Shown: positions 1 through 11,585 of the stretch, one piece after another
Layout of the letters: each line of letters begins with the position of its first letter
Numbering within the stretch: position 1 is the stretch's first letter
From: Erodium maritimum
Taxonomy: Eukaryota > Streptophyta > Magnoliopsida > Geraniales > Geraniaceae
Length of the DNA: 64,000 nt
Direction: 5' to 3'
Assembly: GCA_963921825.1 (NCBI GenBank)
Contig: OY997588.1
Span: forward strand, 55,064,803-55,128,802
The notes under the pieces: generated by a model
Databases searched by the model: none
Seen by the model: only the letters and a program-made list of their open reading frames with translations
What the model was told of the DNA's origin: nothing
Translations under genes and position numbers: made by a program

Positions 1-453
1 TCGATCACCAATTTATCAAACACACGCACAACAACTCACAGACAAATTCAAGTCACCCAACCTCAATCACAAGCCCTCAAGGCCAACCAATTTCAAAACG
101 CACGCCCACAGGGCCAACCAATTTTTTTTAAATTTTCTCCTTTTCATCATAAAATCACATTTTTTTTGACATCACGTAGTTACAACCCGATCCAGGCGTC
201 CCCGAACTGCATTGTACCCACTTGATGTCAGCACCATCGCGTTCGACCACAGGGGCGCCCCTGAGTCGAGTCGCGGCCGCTTAAAAACGTTTCACGCAGC
301 AGCACACAATCATTATGCCAGTAATAACAATATTGCACATACACTATGGGTCTACACACGGTTTCCGACTTGCGCAACCAACGCACGACGGGACTTTTAA
401 TGACTCAACTCTCCCCACCTAATTGACGTACAGTCCGAGGTGTGAAACCTCGA
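1..453 (-). mobile_element. Untranslated leader of a minus-strand LTR retrotransposon (partial)
   Basis: This stretch lies just internal to the primer-binding site at 454-465, so on the minus strand it is the start of the element body running off the left edge of the window. No gag or pol domain is visible in it, and its short open frames are not convincing. The assignment rests on position relative to the LTR and PBS only. Confidence 0.6.
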
Positions 454-465
454 GCTCTGATACCA
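454..465 (-). other. Primer-binding site complementary to initiator tRNA-Met
   Basis: On the minus strand this reads TGGTATCAGAGC, the classic plant retrotransposon PBS matching the 3' end of initiator tRNA-Met. It sits 3 bases from the end of the LTR (469-3251). This fixes the element as minus-strand and the LTR as its 5' LTR. It is not a tRNA gene. Confidence 0.9.
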
Positions 466-1380
466 AACTGTCACGCCCCGAATTCGGTAGAACCGAGACC
501 GGAACGCGAACGGTGAAACAATAAAACAATTTTCAAACATTTTAATAAGCCGCTTAAAAAACACCACTTTGAGTTAATCAAAATAATATTTTACAACTTA
601 AAATACGTCCCAAACAAGCGGACAAAAACCAAACCGTACGTCGCTAAACTCCCAAAAAAACCCGGACTCCCGCTCCCAGCTCTTCAAGCTTCGAGAGTTC
701 CCCTAATCCTCCTCGCGAGCAGTACCAGTAAGAAAAGCAGCTAGGGGTGAGCGTTTCGCTCACCACCACGGGTACTAGACTGACTACGGCATACTAGCAG
801 AAATGCCGGGAACACCAACAACAAAAAAAACACCGGGGACTACTATCCCAAACTCAAATTAGACTGACGGCCAAGCAAAATGACTACTAAACTTTCCCAA
901 CCAACTCAAACCCGGACGCGTAATGTAGACCCGACACAGCAGTTACGACCTCAACCCAAAACGCAAATAGTAACAACGCAACACCCAATATCACAAAGGA
1001 TCGCACACAACAATCAAGATCACAAAGGATCGCACTCCAGCTACTCAGTACCGGTTGCTAACCGGCTGGGCTTGAGCCTGCCCCACGCAACTTTCCCCGA
1101 CACGCAGTCGGGCCAGACGGTCGACCTGTTCGCGACATATACATCAATACTTTTCCGATAGCTAGTCGGAAGGGGAGCCGCCCTTCATCGCAGAAGAATG
1201 CACAACTTTACCGATGGTTAGTCGGAAGGCTAGCCAACCCCCACGCGAGCGACCCCAGGACCCCTTTTCTGTCAAGCGGGCCCCAACCTCCATGCAATCA
1301 CAGTCATCACCCAAGGTTCAACAAATAGCGACAATAATATACGACTAACTACCCCTCAGCAGGACAGTCAGCAACAATAC

Positions 1381-1535
1381 AGGTTTAACACCCCCACCGG
1401 CACACATGGCCACCCACGACACACAAACAGTAACATACGGGTTCAACACCCCAAAGGCACACATGACCACCCACGACACACACACACAGTAACATATGGG
1501 TTCAACATCCCAAAGGCACACATGACCACCCTCAT
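1381..1535. repeat. Tandem repeat, about 58-bp units, inside the LTR
   Basis: Roughly 2.6 units begin with GGGTTCAACACCCCAAAGG and contain CACACATGACCACCC, with an ACACAC-rich part. Starts are near 1381, 1439 and 1498. LTR minisatellites like this are common and are not coding. Confidence 0.75.
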
Positions 1536-1584
1536 AAACACAACAAGTTACTTAACCTACGGGCACAACCAAAAGCCACCAGTA

Positions 1585-1750
1585 TTTCTATTGTTCGATA
1601 TGTTCACTTATCCTACGACACTACTAAGTGTCACATGCATTTCTATTGTTCGATACGTTCACGTATCCTACGACACCACTAAGTGTCGCCTGCATTTCTA
1701 TTGTTCGATAACTTTACTTATCCTACGACACAACTAAGTGTCACATGCAT
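1585..1750. repeat. Tandem repeat, three 55-bp units, inside the LTR
   Basis: Units start near 1585, 1640 and 1695. Each contains TTTCTATTGTTCGATA, TATCCTACGACAC and AAGTGTC. The 71-residue open frame here is a product of the repeat. Confidence 0.85.
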
Positions 1751-3251
1751 TTCTAATGTTAACTTTCCCTAGTCAAGGCCGAGATCCGGATACTTTTCCC
1801 TACCTCGTAACGCTTTCCCCAAAGTCCACGCCCAAGCTCCGGCGTGCTCGCGATCACTCGCCTAGCCTCCCCTTTCTACGGTCGGCGGCACGATCTAACA
1901 TGAACACAAATTAAAGCACTTTTTAAGTTCGCAGGCAAAGCTGAATTTTAAAGAATTAGACGTCCAAACGCAACCCCGGTAATGTCAATCACTCCCAAAC
2001 TTCCCAATTACTCGACATTGTCAACAACGGGCCCGGAAAGGCCCGATTCGCCCAGCTCGGCGAATCTGCCCGGGATCAGAAAACGCCCTTCCGGGGCTCC
2101 GAAAATTCCCGTTTTCGTTTCTACGATCTTAGAATAATTCAAGGGTTCCAATTTAATCGACGGAATAAATTTCCGACTTTCGAGCGATTTAATTCGCGTT
2201 TAAAGTTTCTAAATTCGAAATTTCTAACTTTCACAATATAATTCCATAATTCGTTCCGAGTGTGAAATATCGATTCGAGGATCGTCCAAAACCACCCGAA
2301 CACGAAAAACCCGAGACCCGACACGTGGGCCCCACCCGACAACCATAACCCGTGGGTGGCTGGACCGATTTTGGATCGGTTCACCACAGTAGTGGCCGGT
2401 CACAGCTTCGGCCAGCCACAACCCACGGTGGCCGTAGCTCCCCCGAGCCTCCGGTCACCGGATTCCGGTCATTTTCGCCCCAAAACGTCCCCAACAAACC
2501 CTACACCTCAACTCATCCATATTTAACTCGTTTAAACACAAACCCTAACTTTCAAACGTACCAAAACGAGAATCAAAAGGGTTCTCGCCGTAGGGAATGA
2601 CGACGGGAGCTCGATTCTAAAACCATTGAGACGATCCGTCGGTCGGATTGTCGGGAAATCCTCAAAACCCTAGCTTTCCTTTTCTTTTCCTTTTCTCCTT
2701 CTCCTTCTTCTCTCTTCTTTCTCTCTCCTTTTTCTCTTTTTTTTTTTGATATGGCCGAACACCCCACATGGTCTTCCTTTTGTTTTGTTCAAAAATAACA
2801 ACTACCACCACTTGTGTGACAAGTGGCAAGTGGGTACCACCTCTTTAAAAAATATCTTGATAGATATTTTTCTGTCAGATTCGCGAAATTCAGCCGTCTC
2901 GGGCCCTAAACGGGCCCATTTTCCAAGAAATTACGAAATTTCACATGCTACAAGAAATGGCCCAACTAAGACCACTGTAACGACGGCTAAGCTTTTTGGA
3001 TCCAAAACGGGCCTCGAACGGACCAAAACGTCGCTCGGTTGACTTTTCCGGCAAAAAGTCAACCTTTCCCAAATTGGTCAAAAAGTTGCCCTGAGTCCCC
3101 CAGAACTCACTTTGGTCGATATCGGTGTCAACTTAATTCCAATATGACCCTCGGGGTCAATTTTAGGTTCATTTAAGTGTTTGTCCCAAAATTTTAAATT
3201 TTCTAGGTTTTCCGCCGATTTGACTTGCGTTGACCGGGAGCGGTTCTTACA

Positions 3252-3985
3252 TATCCCCCCTCCTTAGACCATCTGTGCCTGGCTTTTTGACACCACATCT
3301 TAGATTGCAGCTTAAGTTTTTGAATTAACTTAGCTTTGAGAAGAGCCCTGAGAGAGATTTCTTGTGCATCAAGGCATCTGTCATCAATAATGTTATCCAG
3401 CCCTTTGATCTCCAATGTAATTGCCTCAATATCATTTTCAAGCCATCCAAAAACTTCAATGTTCCACTTCCTGTGAAAACCTTTTAATGCTTTTAGTTTG
3501 AACCAGAGAATATAGGATGGGGACCCAGACACCACAATAGATTCCCCAAAAAGTTTAGACTGTGTATAGAACAATGGGTGAGCAGTCCAAGCATTGATAA
3601 ATTTGAAAGGCCTTGGCCCCCAATCAACCCTGGGATTGCTGAGAATGATAGGCTTGTGATCAGAAATTGTCCTAGGCAACCCCTCTTGAGATAGATTATT
3701 GCAAATTGTGAGCACTTGTAGGGAAATTAAGAAGCTGTCCAACCTTGATGCTTTTGAACTAGGACCAAACTAGGTAAATTTTCCACCACTGAGCTGCAAT
3801 TCCACAAGGCGAAGATTGTCTAATAGCTTCTAAAACTCTCTGATGCTACTTGATGAATGTATAGGACCAATTTTCTCTGAGGGATCCAATGTGGCATTAA
3901 AATCTCCAGCCACCACATATGGACTTGGGAATTTTGAAGCTTTCATCTCCATATCATTCCAAAGTACAGTCCTAGCAGATACTGA
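3252..3985 (-). pseudogene. LINE (L1-type) ORF2 endonuclease-region fragment
   Basis: Minus-strand translation gives a piece of a plant LINE ORF2. Upstream is the endonuclease/exonuclease/phosphatase part with the VVAGDFNATLDP motif. Then come SDHKPI, which contains the catalytic histidine region, the DWGPRPFKFINAW block and a linker ending in ARHRWSKEG, which normally precedes the reverse transcriptase. The frame has at least two stop codons; one replaces the tryptophan of a KFTWFG-like motif. The coding sequence is interrupted at 3251/3252 by the LTR, so the RT domain is missing here. It is dead and was broken by a later insertion. Confidence 0.85.
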
Positions 3986-4366
3986 ACGTGTTATTTTTGA
4001 AAATTAGGGTACCTTTTTAGCTATTATTTTTGTTAAGGTAACTTATGTGTTAATAGTGTATTTAACAACATGTATTTAACTGATATTTTCCCTTTATAAA
4101 CTGATATTTTCCCTTTATAAAACATGTATTTAACAACAACAACAAAACTTGATGTCCAAAAATATAGAATGCATAAAGTAAATGCGTCAATTTCAAATGC
4201 GCGCGCAGCCATGTGAATTGTTCCTCATAGTGAATGAACTCGAGGGGCACAAGAACCTTAGGATTTGGGTTTTGGGGGGTTTTGAGAGTCTCCTCCCATT
4301 TACCAATCTAGAATTTGATGTCGTGCTTCCAATTTATAGTAAATCATGGAAATGGCCTAAATGCAG
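3986..4366. other. Unassigned AT-rich spacer with a short direct repeat
   Basis: No gene is supported. A roughly 20-bp unit containing CTGATATTTTCCCTTTATAA is repeated back to back near 4079-4122. The bases from about 4140 to 4366 match neither LTR of the neighbouring Tat-type element, so they are either flanking DNA or a replaced LTR start. Confidence 0.5.
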
Positions 4367-4439
4367 TCCTCTGTCCAGAGTGCACCAGTTTGTTGCACGG
4401 CGTGCAACAAACTGGTGCACTTTTGTACAACTTCCAACT
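4367..4439 (-). repeat. Inverted palindromic block within the LTR
   Basis: The segment is the reverse complement of 10379-10450 in the 3' LTR. Its core is a near-perfect hairpin with arms GTGCACCAGTTTGTTGCAC and its complement. A second hairpin with arms TTTCTTGCA...TGCAAGAAA follows, in the same orientation in both LTRs. Confidence 0.8.
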
Positions 4440-5522
4440 TCCAGTTTCTTGCATGGCGTGCAAGAAACCGTGCAACTTAAGTGCACCAGAAACGCGATTT
4501 CCAGCTGCGTTTCCTATTTTTTATGAGAGTTAACCCGTCATATAAAAGGGAATTTAGGTCAGATTGAAGGGGATCACAAAATTTGAGAGAAAAAGTCACT
4601 TTTGGAGAGAACTTGGAGAAGATCAAAGGAGAACTACTAGAATCACATTGAGGTTTTTGTAGTTTGGATTGTTTCTGAATATTTGTATTGCTATTTTCAG
4701 CTAATATGATTATGATTATTTCAATCCTTCTCTTGTGTTCTTATTCCTTTGCTATGAACTAAGTTTATATCGATCTAGGGCTAGGGGGAACGATGTGATG
4801 AATTGATTGAGCATATTTAGGTCATATACTTACAAACTAATACTAGAAAAGTGTTTATTCATTTCCGTTTGTAATGCTACATTGCCTTGATCACGTACAT
4901 GCATGATTAAATCTTGTTAACCAACAATTGAGAAATGAGGTTAAAAAGAGGAAAAAGGAATTGGATAGCTCGGGTTTCAATCTAGGCTAGAATATGGCTA
5001 GACTGACACGAGTGCAATAGCTATAGGTGTAAAACCCGAAAGTTAGGAATTCATAGATCGTAATGCTTTATACCGCTCTACACCTAGATTAGAGATAATT
5101 AGGTGGACCGAGTGTATTAGGGTCCTAATACGATCGAGAGATGGTTAGGACTACTTAAAGAGAATTCACGTTGCCCTTCAAATAGTATTAGTTATAAATG
5201 TATGCCAAATATCGTTAAGTTGTTCATCTCATTCAGCCCCCGTTAATGTCCTAGATCGTCTTTTATCTCTGATTTACAATCCATTTGTGGTTTTGTGCTC
5301 TGTTTTCGGATCATTTATATATTCTCAGTACTTGCATGAATTTACATTTTACAAACCAAAACCAAACATCGTTATAGGAATAGCTTGACCATCGAATTAA
5401 TTAACTAAAGTGCTTGCTTAATTTCTCCCTTGGGTACGATTTCTCGGACTTAAAACCCCGAATACTACTTGACGACCGGTACGCTTGCCGTGCCATTCAG
5501 AGGGTTAATTCTCAGGGTGTCA
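4367..5522 (+). mobile_element. 5' LTR of the Tat/Athila-type element A (rearranged, start missing)
   Basis: From about 4441 to 5522 this is nearly identical to the 3' LTR at 10554-11585, with about 15 differences seen by eye. It ends in TGTCA directly before the PBS. The first 170-180 bases of the 3' LTR have no counterpart here. Bases 4367-4439 match the 3' LTR only when reversed. The copy is therefore truncated or rearranged at its left side. Confidence 0.85.
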
Positions 5523-5528
5523 AGTTAA

Positions 5529-5546
5529 TGGCGCCGTTGCCGGGGA
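5529..5546 (+). other. Primer-binding site complementary to tRNA-Asp
   Basis: The sequence TGGCGCCGTTGCCGGGGA is the standard PBS of plant Tat/Athila Gypsy elements. It lies 6 bases after the 5' LTR end. It sets the element's orientation as plus. Confidence 0.95.
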
Positions 5547-5630
5547 GCAACTAAGGCAACTCTGATACGTTTATAATTCGTGTTAAGACTATTTCATTTT
5601 TTTTCTCTTTTATTTAATTTAATTTTGTGT

Positions 5631-6840
5631 ATGCAATTGCGGTCTCACCCCTCTCCGAGTTTGTTAACTACAAATATTTCAGAGGTCGAGAGGAACACTA
5701 GGATTGCGAAGCGTCAAGGGAAGAAAGCTATGAGTCATCACTCTGAAACGAGTCATCACTCGGATAATGAGGATAACCAGGATGACATTCAAAGGGAAGC
5801 GATCCAGCCAAGGAATGAAAACCCAATTAGGGAGCAGAATCGGGTTCCTCCGGGCTTTAATCCACTGTCTGCTCCGGAAGAGCCACCAAGGCAAAGGGCA
5901 TTGATGGAGTATGGAACTCCATCACTCCGAGGCATTGAAGGCAGCATTGTCGCACCACCAGTCACGAACCCGACATTTGAGATCAAGACATCATTTATCA
6001 ACCTGGTGAGAGGTGACCCATTCCATGGGAATGCACACGAGGATCCGTTGGAACACTTAACGTTTCTCGAGTTGTGTGACACATTCAGGTATAATGGAGT
6101 GTCAAGTGATGCAGTGCGCCTTCGGCTTTTTCCCTTCTCATTGAAGGATAAAGCAAGTAAGTGGCTACGTGAGATGCCCACTGGGAGCATCAGAACTTGG
6201 GACCAGTTGGTGGAAGCATTCATGAATCAGTTCTTCCCACCAAAGAAGACGATAAAGCTAAGAGCTGACATCAACACTTTTTTCCAACAAGGTGGTGAAA
6301 CGTTAGTGGAAGCATGGGAAAGGTTCTCTGACTTATTGAGGCAGTGTCCGCATCATGGTCAACCACTATGGGTCCAAATGCATACTTTCTATTTTGGTCT
6401 GAATGAGGTCAGCCAAGGACAACTTGATTCAGCAGTTGGAGGTTCTTTTGTGCAATTAACTCGAGAGAACAATGTGGCTCTATTGAACTTGATGGCTTCT
6501 AACAGTCTGGCAGTCCAACAGAAGAGGTGCAGGAGCGAAGGGGACGGTTAATGCATTGGAGTCATCATCAATGGATAAAGTGGTGGATCAGATTGTCCAG
6601 AGTGTGACAAAGAGATTGGATGCAATGCAGGTTCCTTCATTATCTGATCCTCTTGATTATATTGAAGGTATTGGAAAGCCTCAGGGAGAAACGGTAAACT
6701 ATGTGGGGAACCAAAGACCTCAAGGACAAGGTTATTAGCAGAGGCCTCAGAACCAACAGTATCAACAGAGGCCTCAGACTCAACAATATCAAAATCAGCA
6801 GCCTCAGAATGCACCTTCACAAGAGTCTTCCTCCAAACTA
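5631..6840 (+). pseudogene. gag: Gag of Tat/Athila-type element A (frameshifted)
   Basis: This would encode the capsid polyprotein. The first frame runs to 6551, from an ATG at 5631 or more likely at 5730 (MSHHSETSHHSD). An acidic N-terminus is followed by a Retrotrans_gag domain at about residues 120-280, with VRLRLFPFSLKDKASKW, TWDQLVEAF and LVEAWERFSDLLRQCPHHG. Between about 6530 and 6556 the reading frame shifts. In the second frame a TAG at 6736 interrupts a Gln/Pro-rich tract (RPQ and QQYQ repeats), which leads into the protease region. No zinc knuckle is seen. With one frameshift and one nonsense mutation it cannot make a full polyprotein. Confidence 0.9.
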
Positions 6841-6846
6841 GAGCAG

Positions 6847-7953
6847 ATGATGCTAACTATGATGGCACTGATGAAGGAGGATAATGAGCTGCACAAGGTA
6901 TCTGTGCAGGAGCAACAGACAGTGAACCGGAACAACGATGCTCGGTTCCAGGCCATAGAGATCCAAATAGGACAAATAGCAGCTCTATTGAATTCTAGGG
7001 CTCCAGGAAGCCTCTTGAGCAACACAGAAAGGAACCCCAGGGAGAGTGTCAATGTCATAATGTTGGGTAGTGGCCAAACGCATGAGGAACCACAAGTTGT
7101 AGTAGAACGGGAAACACAGGAAGTAGAGATCGAGGGGCACGCTTCAGGTAAGAAGGTAAGGGAGTCTGATGTTGAATCAGAAACTTGGACTCCACCTCCT
7201 CCTTTTCCTTCAGTTATTAAGAAAAACAAGCTTGATGATCAATATGCAAAGTTTTTGAATGTTTTTAAGAAACTTGAGATTAATATGTCTTTCTTTGAAG
7301 CTTTAACTCGTATGCCCAAAATTGCTAAATGCCTGAAAGATTTTTTGGGTAGCAAGAGAAAATTATTAGAGGGGGAAATTGTGAACTTGAATGAGGAATG
7401 CTCTGCTGTGTTGTTGAATAAACTCCCACCTAAACTCAAGGATCCAGGTACCTTCTCGATTCCCTGTAAAATAGGTAACATACAATTTGACAAGTCCTTA
7501 TGCGATTTAGGAGCAAGTATTAATTTAATGTCACTATCCATGTTTAGGAAGTTAGGACTTGGGAATGAACCTACACCAACCTCTGTGACCCTACAACCGG
7601 CAGATAGATCTATTAAGTACCCTAGGGGAATCATAGAAGATGTACTTGTGAAGGTTGGGGACTTCATCTACCCTGCAGATTTCATAGTCTTGGATATGGA
7701 GGAAGATCGTAGAATTCCTCTTATTATGGGGAGACCTTTCTTGGCTGCTTCTAGAGCCCTTATTGATGTAGAAAAGGGAGAAATAATGGTGAGATATGGT
7801 GAGCAGCAGAAAGTGTTTCATGTACTGAAGGATAGGACCGACTCTAGAAAAGAAGATAAGATCTCGAAAGTTGAGTCTGTAGGTATTAGAGATGAGCAAC
7901 AATCTAGAATTCACCAAATGGCTAGTATAGATCACTCACAAGTTGAATTATAA
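6847..7953 (+). pseudogene. Protease region of element A
   Basis: This 368-residue open frame continues the second gag frame. Residues about 1-110 are a coiled-coil-like linker. The retropepsin-type aspartic protease follows with FDKSLCDLGASINLMSLS, where D-L-G-A-S is the active-site loop (DTG/DSG in others). The flap-side segment and IPLIMGRPFL, the conserved hydrophobic-hydrophobic-GR block, come next. The stop at 7951 is followed in the same frame by the start of the pol region, so it too may be a nonsense mutation. The domain itself looks intact; the full element is not. Confidence 0.9.
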
Positions 7954-8202
7954 AAGCCTGTTAGAACATATCAGAAAGTCAAACTCAAATCTCTTCCTAA
8001 TAATCTAAAATATGTATATCTGAATAAGAATGACTTGTACCCCATTTTAATACCAGGTGACTTATCTAATGGCAGGGAAGGAGAATTGTTGAATGTACTC
8101 AGGGAAAAGAGTAAAGTTTTAGGTGAAACTTTAACTCATATTCGAGGTTGTAATCCTTCTTGTTTTATGTGCAGGATCCTGGTGGAGAATGACCTGAGCT
8201 TG
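7954..8202 (+). pseudogene. pol: Remnant of the start of the reverse transcriptase region
   Basis: The frame continues past the protease stop and reads LPNNLKYVYL, then ILIPGDL and LREKSKVLGETLTHIRGCNPS, then CRILVEND. This matches the segment that directly precedes the RT palm in Tat/Athila pol. After about 8202 the similarity stops. Reverse transcriptase, RNase H and integrase are absent, and the sequence moves directly to the 3' untranslated part. The element therefore lacks the enzymes needed to transpose by itself. Confidence 0.8.
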
Positions 8203-10187
8203 GTAGTTAATGTGTGGAAGAAGCCGAAAGAGATTAGTGAAGGTGTTTGGGCGAGAGAAAGCCTCGCATCACTTTCCAATGAACCTTGAAGAGGATAAAA
8301 CGGGGGGCTTAAGCCGCCCCTTTCGTCAAGCTAACGACGTTAAACAAAAGCGCTTGTTGGGAGGCACCCCAACTATGGATTGGAGAGGGTATGGATATTG
8401 ACTACACGCGAGGCGCCAGGCTCCTACAGGCTTGATCGGGCGAGGAGTTCTCCATTCATCTATGCACCATAGGATCCCCACGTCAGTAGCGTACCACACA
8501 GCGGTTCTTCGAGGGGCAGTTTTCTTACCCTCTTGCTTATTATTGCTTTTTTCGCTGTTTTACTCCTATATGTCATCTGGTGGGTGCCGAGCACCCGAAT
8601 TGTTGTGCTGATAGTATAAACATATAGGACTGTATGGTGGTTGAATCTATGCTATCTGACAAGTGTGGGGTGACATGTTCTGAATATTTGTTGTGGGATG
8701 CATGTGGTCAATTGTGTTAGAGTCGCACTGGGGACAGTGCTGTGTTTTAAAGTGTGGGGTGGGGTGCTTGCATTTCATTTCACACTTCTGGTCTGCATAT
8801 TGTGTTGCGTTGAAAAAAAAATCAAAAAATCAAAGAAATCAAAAAAATATTTTCAGGTGATATGATTGAGAAAGAGAGTACAGGATCTTAGGACTTCGAT
8901 GATTGAACTGTTACACACGCCAGTTTCTTACACTGTTGAAATAATACATAGATTAGCATGAATCAATTAAGTAGAGTAAACACATGCATTAAGATCGCTC
9001 TTTTGCTTGCACTATGAGTGTTTACTTGATTAGTCGTTGCTTCCTTTGATTCCTATGCATTGTAAGCTGAGTCTAGAACTACTGGTGTATCCCATTCGAG
9101 GCGAAATAGAGTGAGGAACATGGTTAAATTGAGAAAATGATTTTAGGCCATCCTTGGAACGTTTGAGCCAAATCTCTAACCTTACATTATTTTCTTAGTC
9201 ACCCATTTTGGGCCTATGGCCTTTCGTTTCTATACATTACATTACAAACCTATGTGCCCATCATTTCTTGTATATCTTCATGTTATTTTTGAACCCATAT
9301 TTCGTGTCTGGTGTGCTTCATGAGAGGGGGTGTTGAGGATTTATTTGTGACTTGAGTTATTACAAGGAAAAGGAAGTCTTGATGATAATGTGCCATTTGG
9401 TTTGTGGAAAAAAAAAAAGAGAAAAGAAAAAGGAAATAAGATAGAGACCTCTCTTGCACCCAAGGAATTTAATGGGTAAGAAAATGAAAACAAAATCGAG
9501 AGAGGAGAAACGAAAAGGTGAAATAAAATGGGCAAAAAAAAAAGAAAAAAAATATCAGCCCGACAAGTAGACTCAAAAAGAGTGTCTAAGAAATGGTTTG
9601 GCAGAGACTTGAGGTGAAAGTAAGCGGGATGTGAGAAAAGTGGTTATGGGGTGAGATGAAGCATGTTTGACACGTTTTATTTTATGAGCTTCGTGTTTTA
9701 AATCATTTCCAAGCCCTTTGCCTAGCCATACATTACAAAGCCGAATATAAGTCCTTTTTGATTCTTGATTGCCATGATTCCTCACGATTAGTGGAGATGG
9801 GATTAACTAGTAGCATATGAATCTCTAAGATCCGTGTAGTAGGGAAAAGAGGAAGCACACTAGTAAAGTGAGCGAGGAGGTGCTCGTTAGAAGAGTCGGT
9901 CTTTAATGTGAGTAACAACTTGTTTATATGCATTCATCGGTTTATGTAATTTCTTGAACTTTGTTCGATCTTGTAGTGTGTAATTCTGAGAAAGCTCTTA
10001 TGAACCACAAGCACACTTTAACTCAGTCATCACCAATTTTTCGTAACCTTTTTGCATGCTGCATCTTTATATTACCATGCTTGAATAACGGAGGCCCGGA
10101 CTCCTCCTATCGGGGTGAACCTCGGGGTTTAACCGGGACATATCTTACTGATTTGTTAGTTTAATTTTCTCGGAGCGAGAAAAGCTT
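8203..10187 (+). mobile_element. 3' untranslated internal region of element A
   Basis: This roughly 2-kb stretch has no convincing coding region. Near 8325-8375 it carries the block TCAAGCTAACGACGTTAAAC and a downstream GGGAGGCACCCCAA, which in Tat/Athila elements lies just after integrase. A GTCGCACTGGGGACAGTGC block with AGTGTGGGGTGGGGTGC at 8741-8768 recurs at 11715-11760 in the next element. A-rich tracts lie near 8812-8850 and 9410-9550. Confidence 0.8.
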
Positions 10188-10197
10188 AGGTGTGGGG
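10188..10197 (+). other. Polypurine tract of element A
   Basis: AGGTGTGGGG directly precedes the TGTTGATG start of the 3' LTR. This is the usual plus-strand primer site for this lineage. Confidence 0.8.
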
Positions 10198-11585
10198 TGT
10201 TGATGTGGACATAAAATACATCTATTTTAGATTTCATTAGCCCACATTTATGCTCTTTTTAGTCCCGAGTTAATATGAAATGATGCATTTTACTCTCGTA
10301 TTGTGTATTTGGTCTTGTTTCAGGGTTCATCAAGTTTTCGGAGCAAAAAGGGGAAATTCGGGAGTGAAACAGAGCGAAATTGGAAGTTGTACAAAAGCGC
10401 ACCAGTTTGTTGCACGCCGTGAAACAAACTGGTGCACTCTGGACAGAGGAGTCAAGGAAATGCACCAGTTTCTTGCACGGCGTGCAAGAAACCGTGCAAC
10501 TTAAGTGCACCAGAAACTTGCACGGCGTGCAAGCGACCGTGCAAGCGTCAGAAACGCGATTTCCAACTGCGTTTCCTATTTTTTATGAGAGTTAACCCGT
10601 CATATAAAAGGGAATTTAGGTCAGATTGAAGGGGATCACAAAATTTGAGAGAAAAAGTCACTTTTGGAGAGAACTTGGAGAAGATCAAAGGAGAACTACT
10701 AGAATCACATTGAGGTTTTTGTAGTTTGGATTGTTTCTGAATATTTGTATTGCTATTTTCAGCTAATATGATTATGATTATTTCAATCCTTCTCTTGTGT
10801 TCTTATTCCTTTGCTATGAACTAAGTTTATATCGATCTAGGGCTAGGGGGAACGATGTGATGAATTGATTGAGCATATTTAGGTCATATACTTACAAACT
10901 AATACTAGAAAAGTGTTTATTCATTTCCGTTCGTAATGCTACATTGCCTTGATCACGTACATGCATGATTAAATCTTGTTAACCAACAATTGAGAAATGA
11001 GGTTAAAAAGAGGAAAAAGGAATTGGATAGCTCGGGTTTCAATCTAGGCTAGAATATGGCTAGACTGACACGAGTGCAATAGCTATAGGTGTAAAACCCG
11101 AAAGTTAGAGGAATTCATAGATCGTAATGCTTTATACCGCTCTACACCTAGATTAGAGATAATTAGGTGGACCGAGTGTATTAGGGTCCTAATACGATCG
11201 AGAGATGGTTAGGACTACTTAAAGAGAATTCCCGTTGCCCTTAAAATAGTATTAGTTATAAATGTATGCCAAATATCGTTAAGTTGTTCATCTCATTCGG
11301 CCCCCGTTAATGTCCTAGATCGTCTTTTATCTCTGATTTACAATCCATTTGTGGTTTTGTGCTCTGTTTTCGGATCATTTATATATTCTCATTACTTGCA
11401 TGAATTTACATTTTACAAACCAAAACCAAACATCGTTATAGGAATAGCTTGACCATCGAATTAATTAACTAAAGTGCTTGTCTAATTGCTCCCTTGGGTA
11501 CGATATCTCGGACTTACAACCCGAATACTACTTGACGACCGGTACGCTTGCCGTACCATTCTGAGGGTTAATTCTTAGAGTGTCA
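10198..11585 (+). mobile_element. 3' LTR of element A
   Basis: It begins TGTTGATG after the polypurine tract and ends AGTGTCA, 1388 bp. It is the complete version of the 5' copy. It has three palindromic hairpins at 10398-10545 and an extra 38-bp unit (TTGCACGGCGTGCAAGCGAC onward) that the 5' copy lacks. Directly after it, at 11586, comes a Tat 3' internal sequence of another element rather than ordinary flanking DNA. Confidence 0.9.

Larger units (their letters stand above)
469..3251 (-). mobile_element. 5' LTR of a minus-strand LTR retrotransposon
   Basis: The LTR has TGT...ACA termini: TGTCACGCCCC at 469 and CGGTTCTTACA ending at 3251, about 2.78 kb. The inner end abuts the PBS at 454-465, and the outer end cuts a LINE ORF2 fragment, so the insertion is younger than that LINE. 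The right flank base run is TATCC; the matching target duplication would lie outside the window. The first bases resemble the start of the LTR at 25745, so the two belong to related families. It contains two tandem-repeat blocks and no convincing coding region. Confidence 0.8.

Noticed and set aside
1522-1737. 71-residue open frame
   Set aside because: It lies within the three 55-bp LTR repeats; the peptide is a repeat product.
5529-5546. tRNA-Asp gene fragment
   Set aside because: Only the 18 bases complementary to the tRNA 3' end are present, directly after an LTR; it is a primer-binding site.
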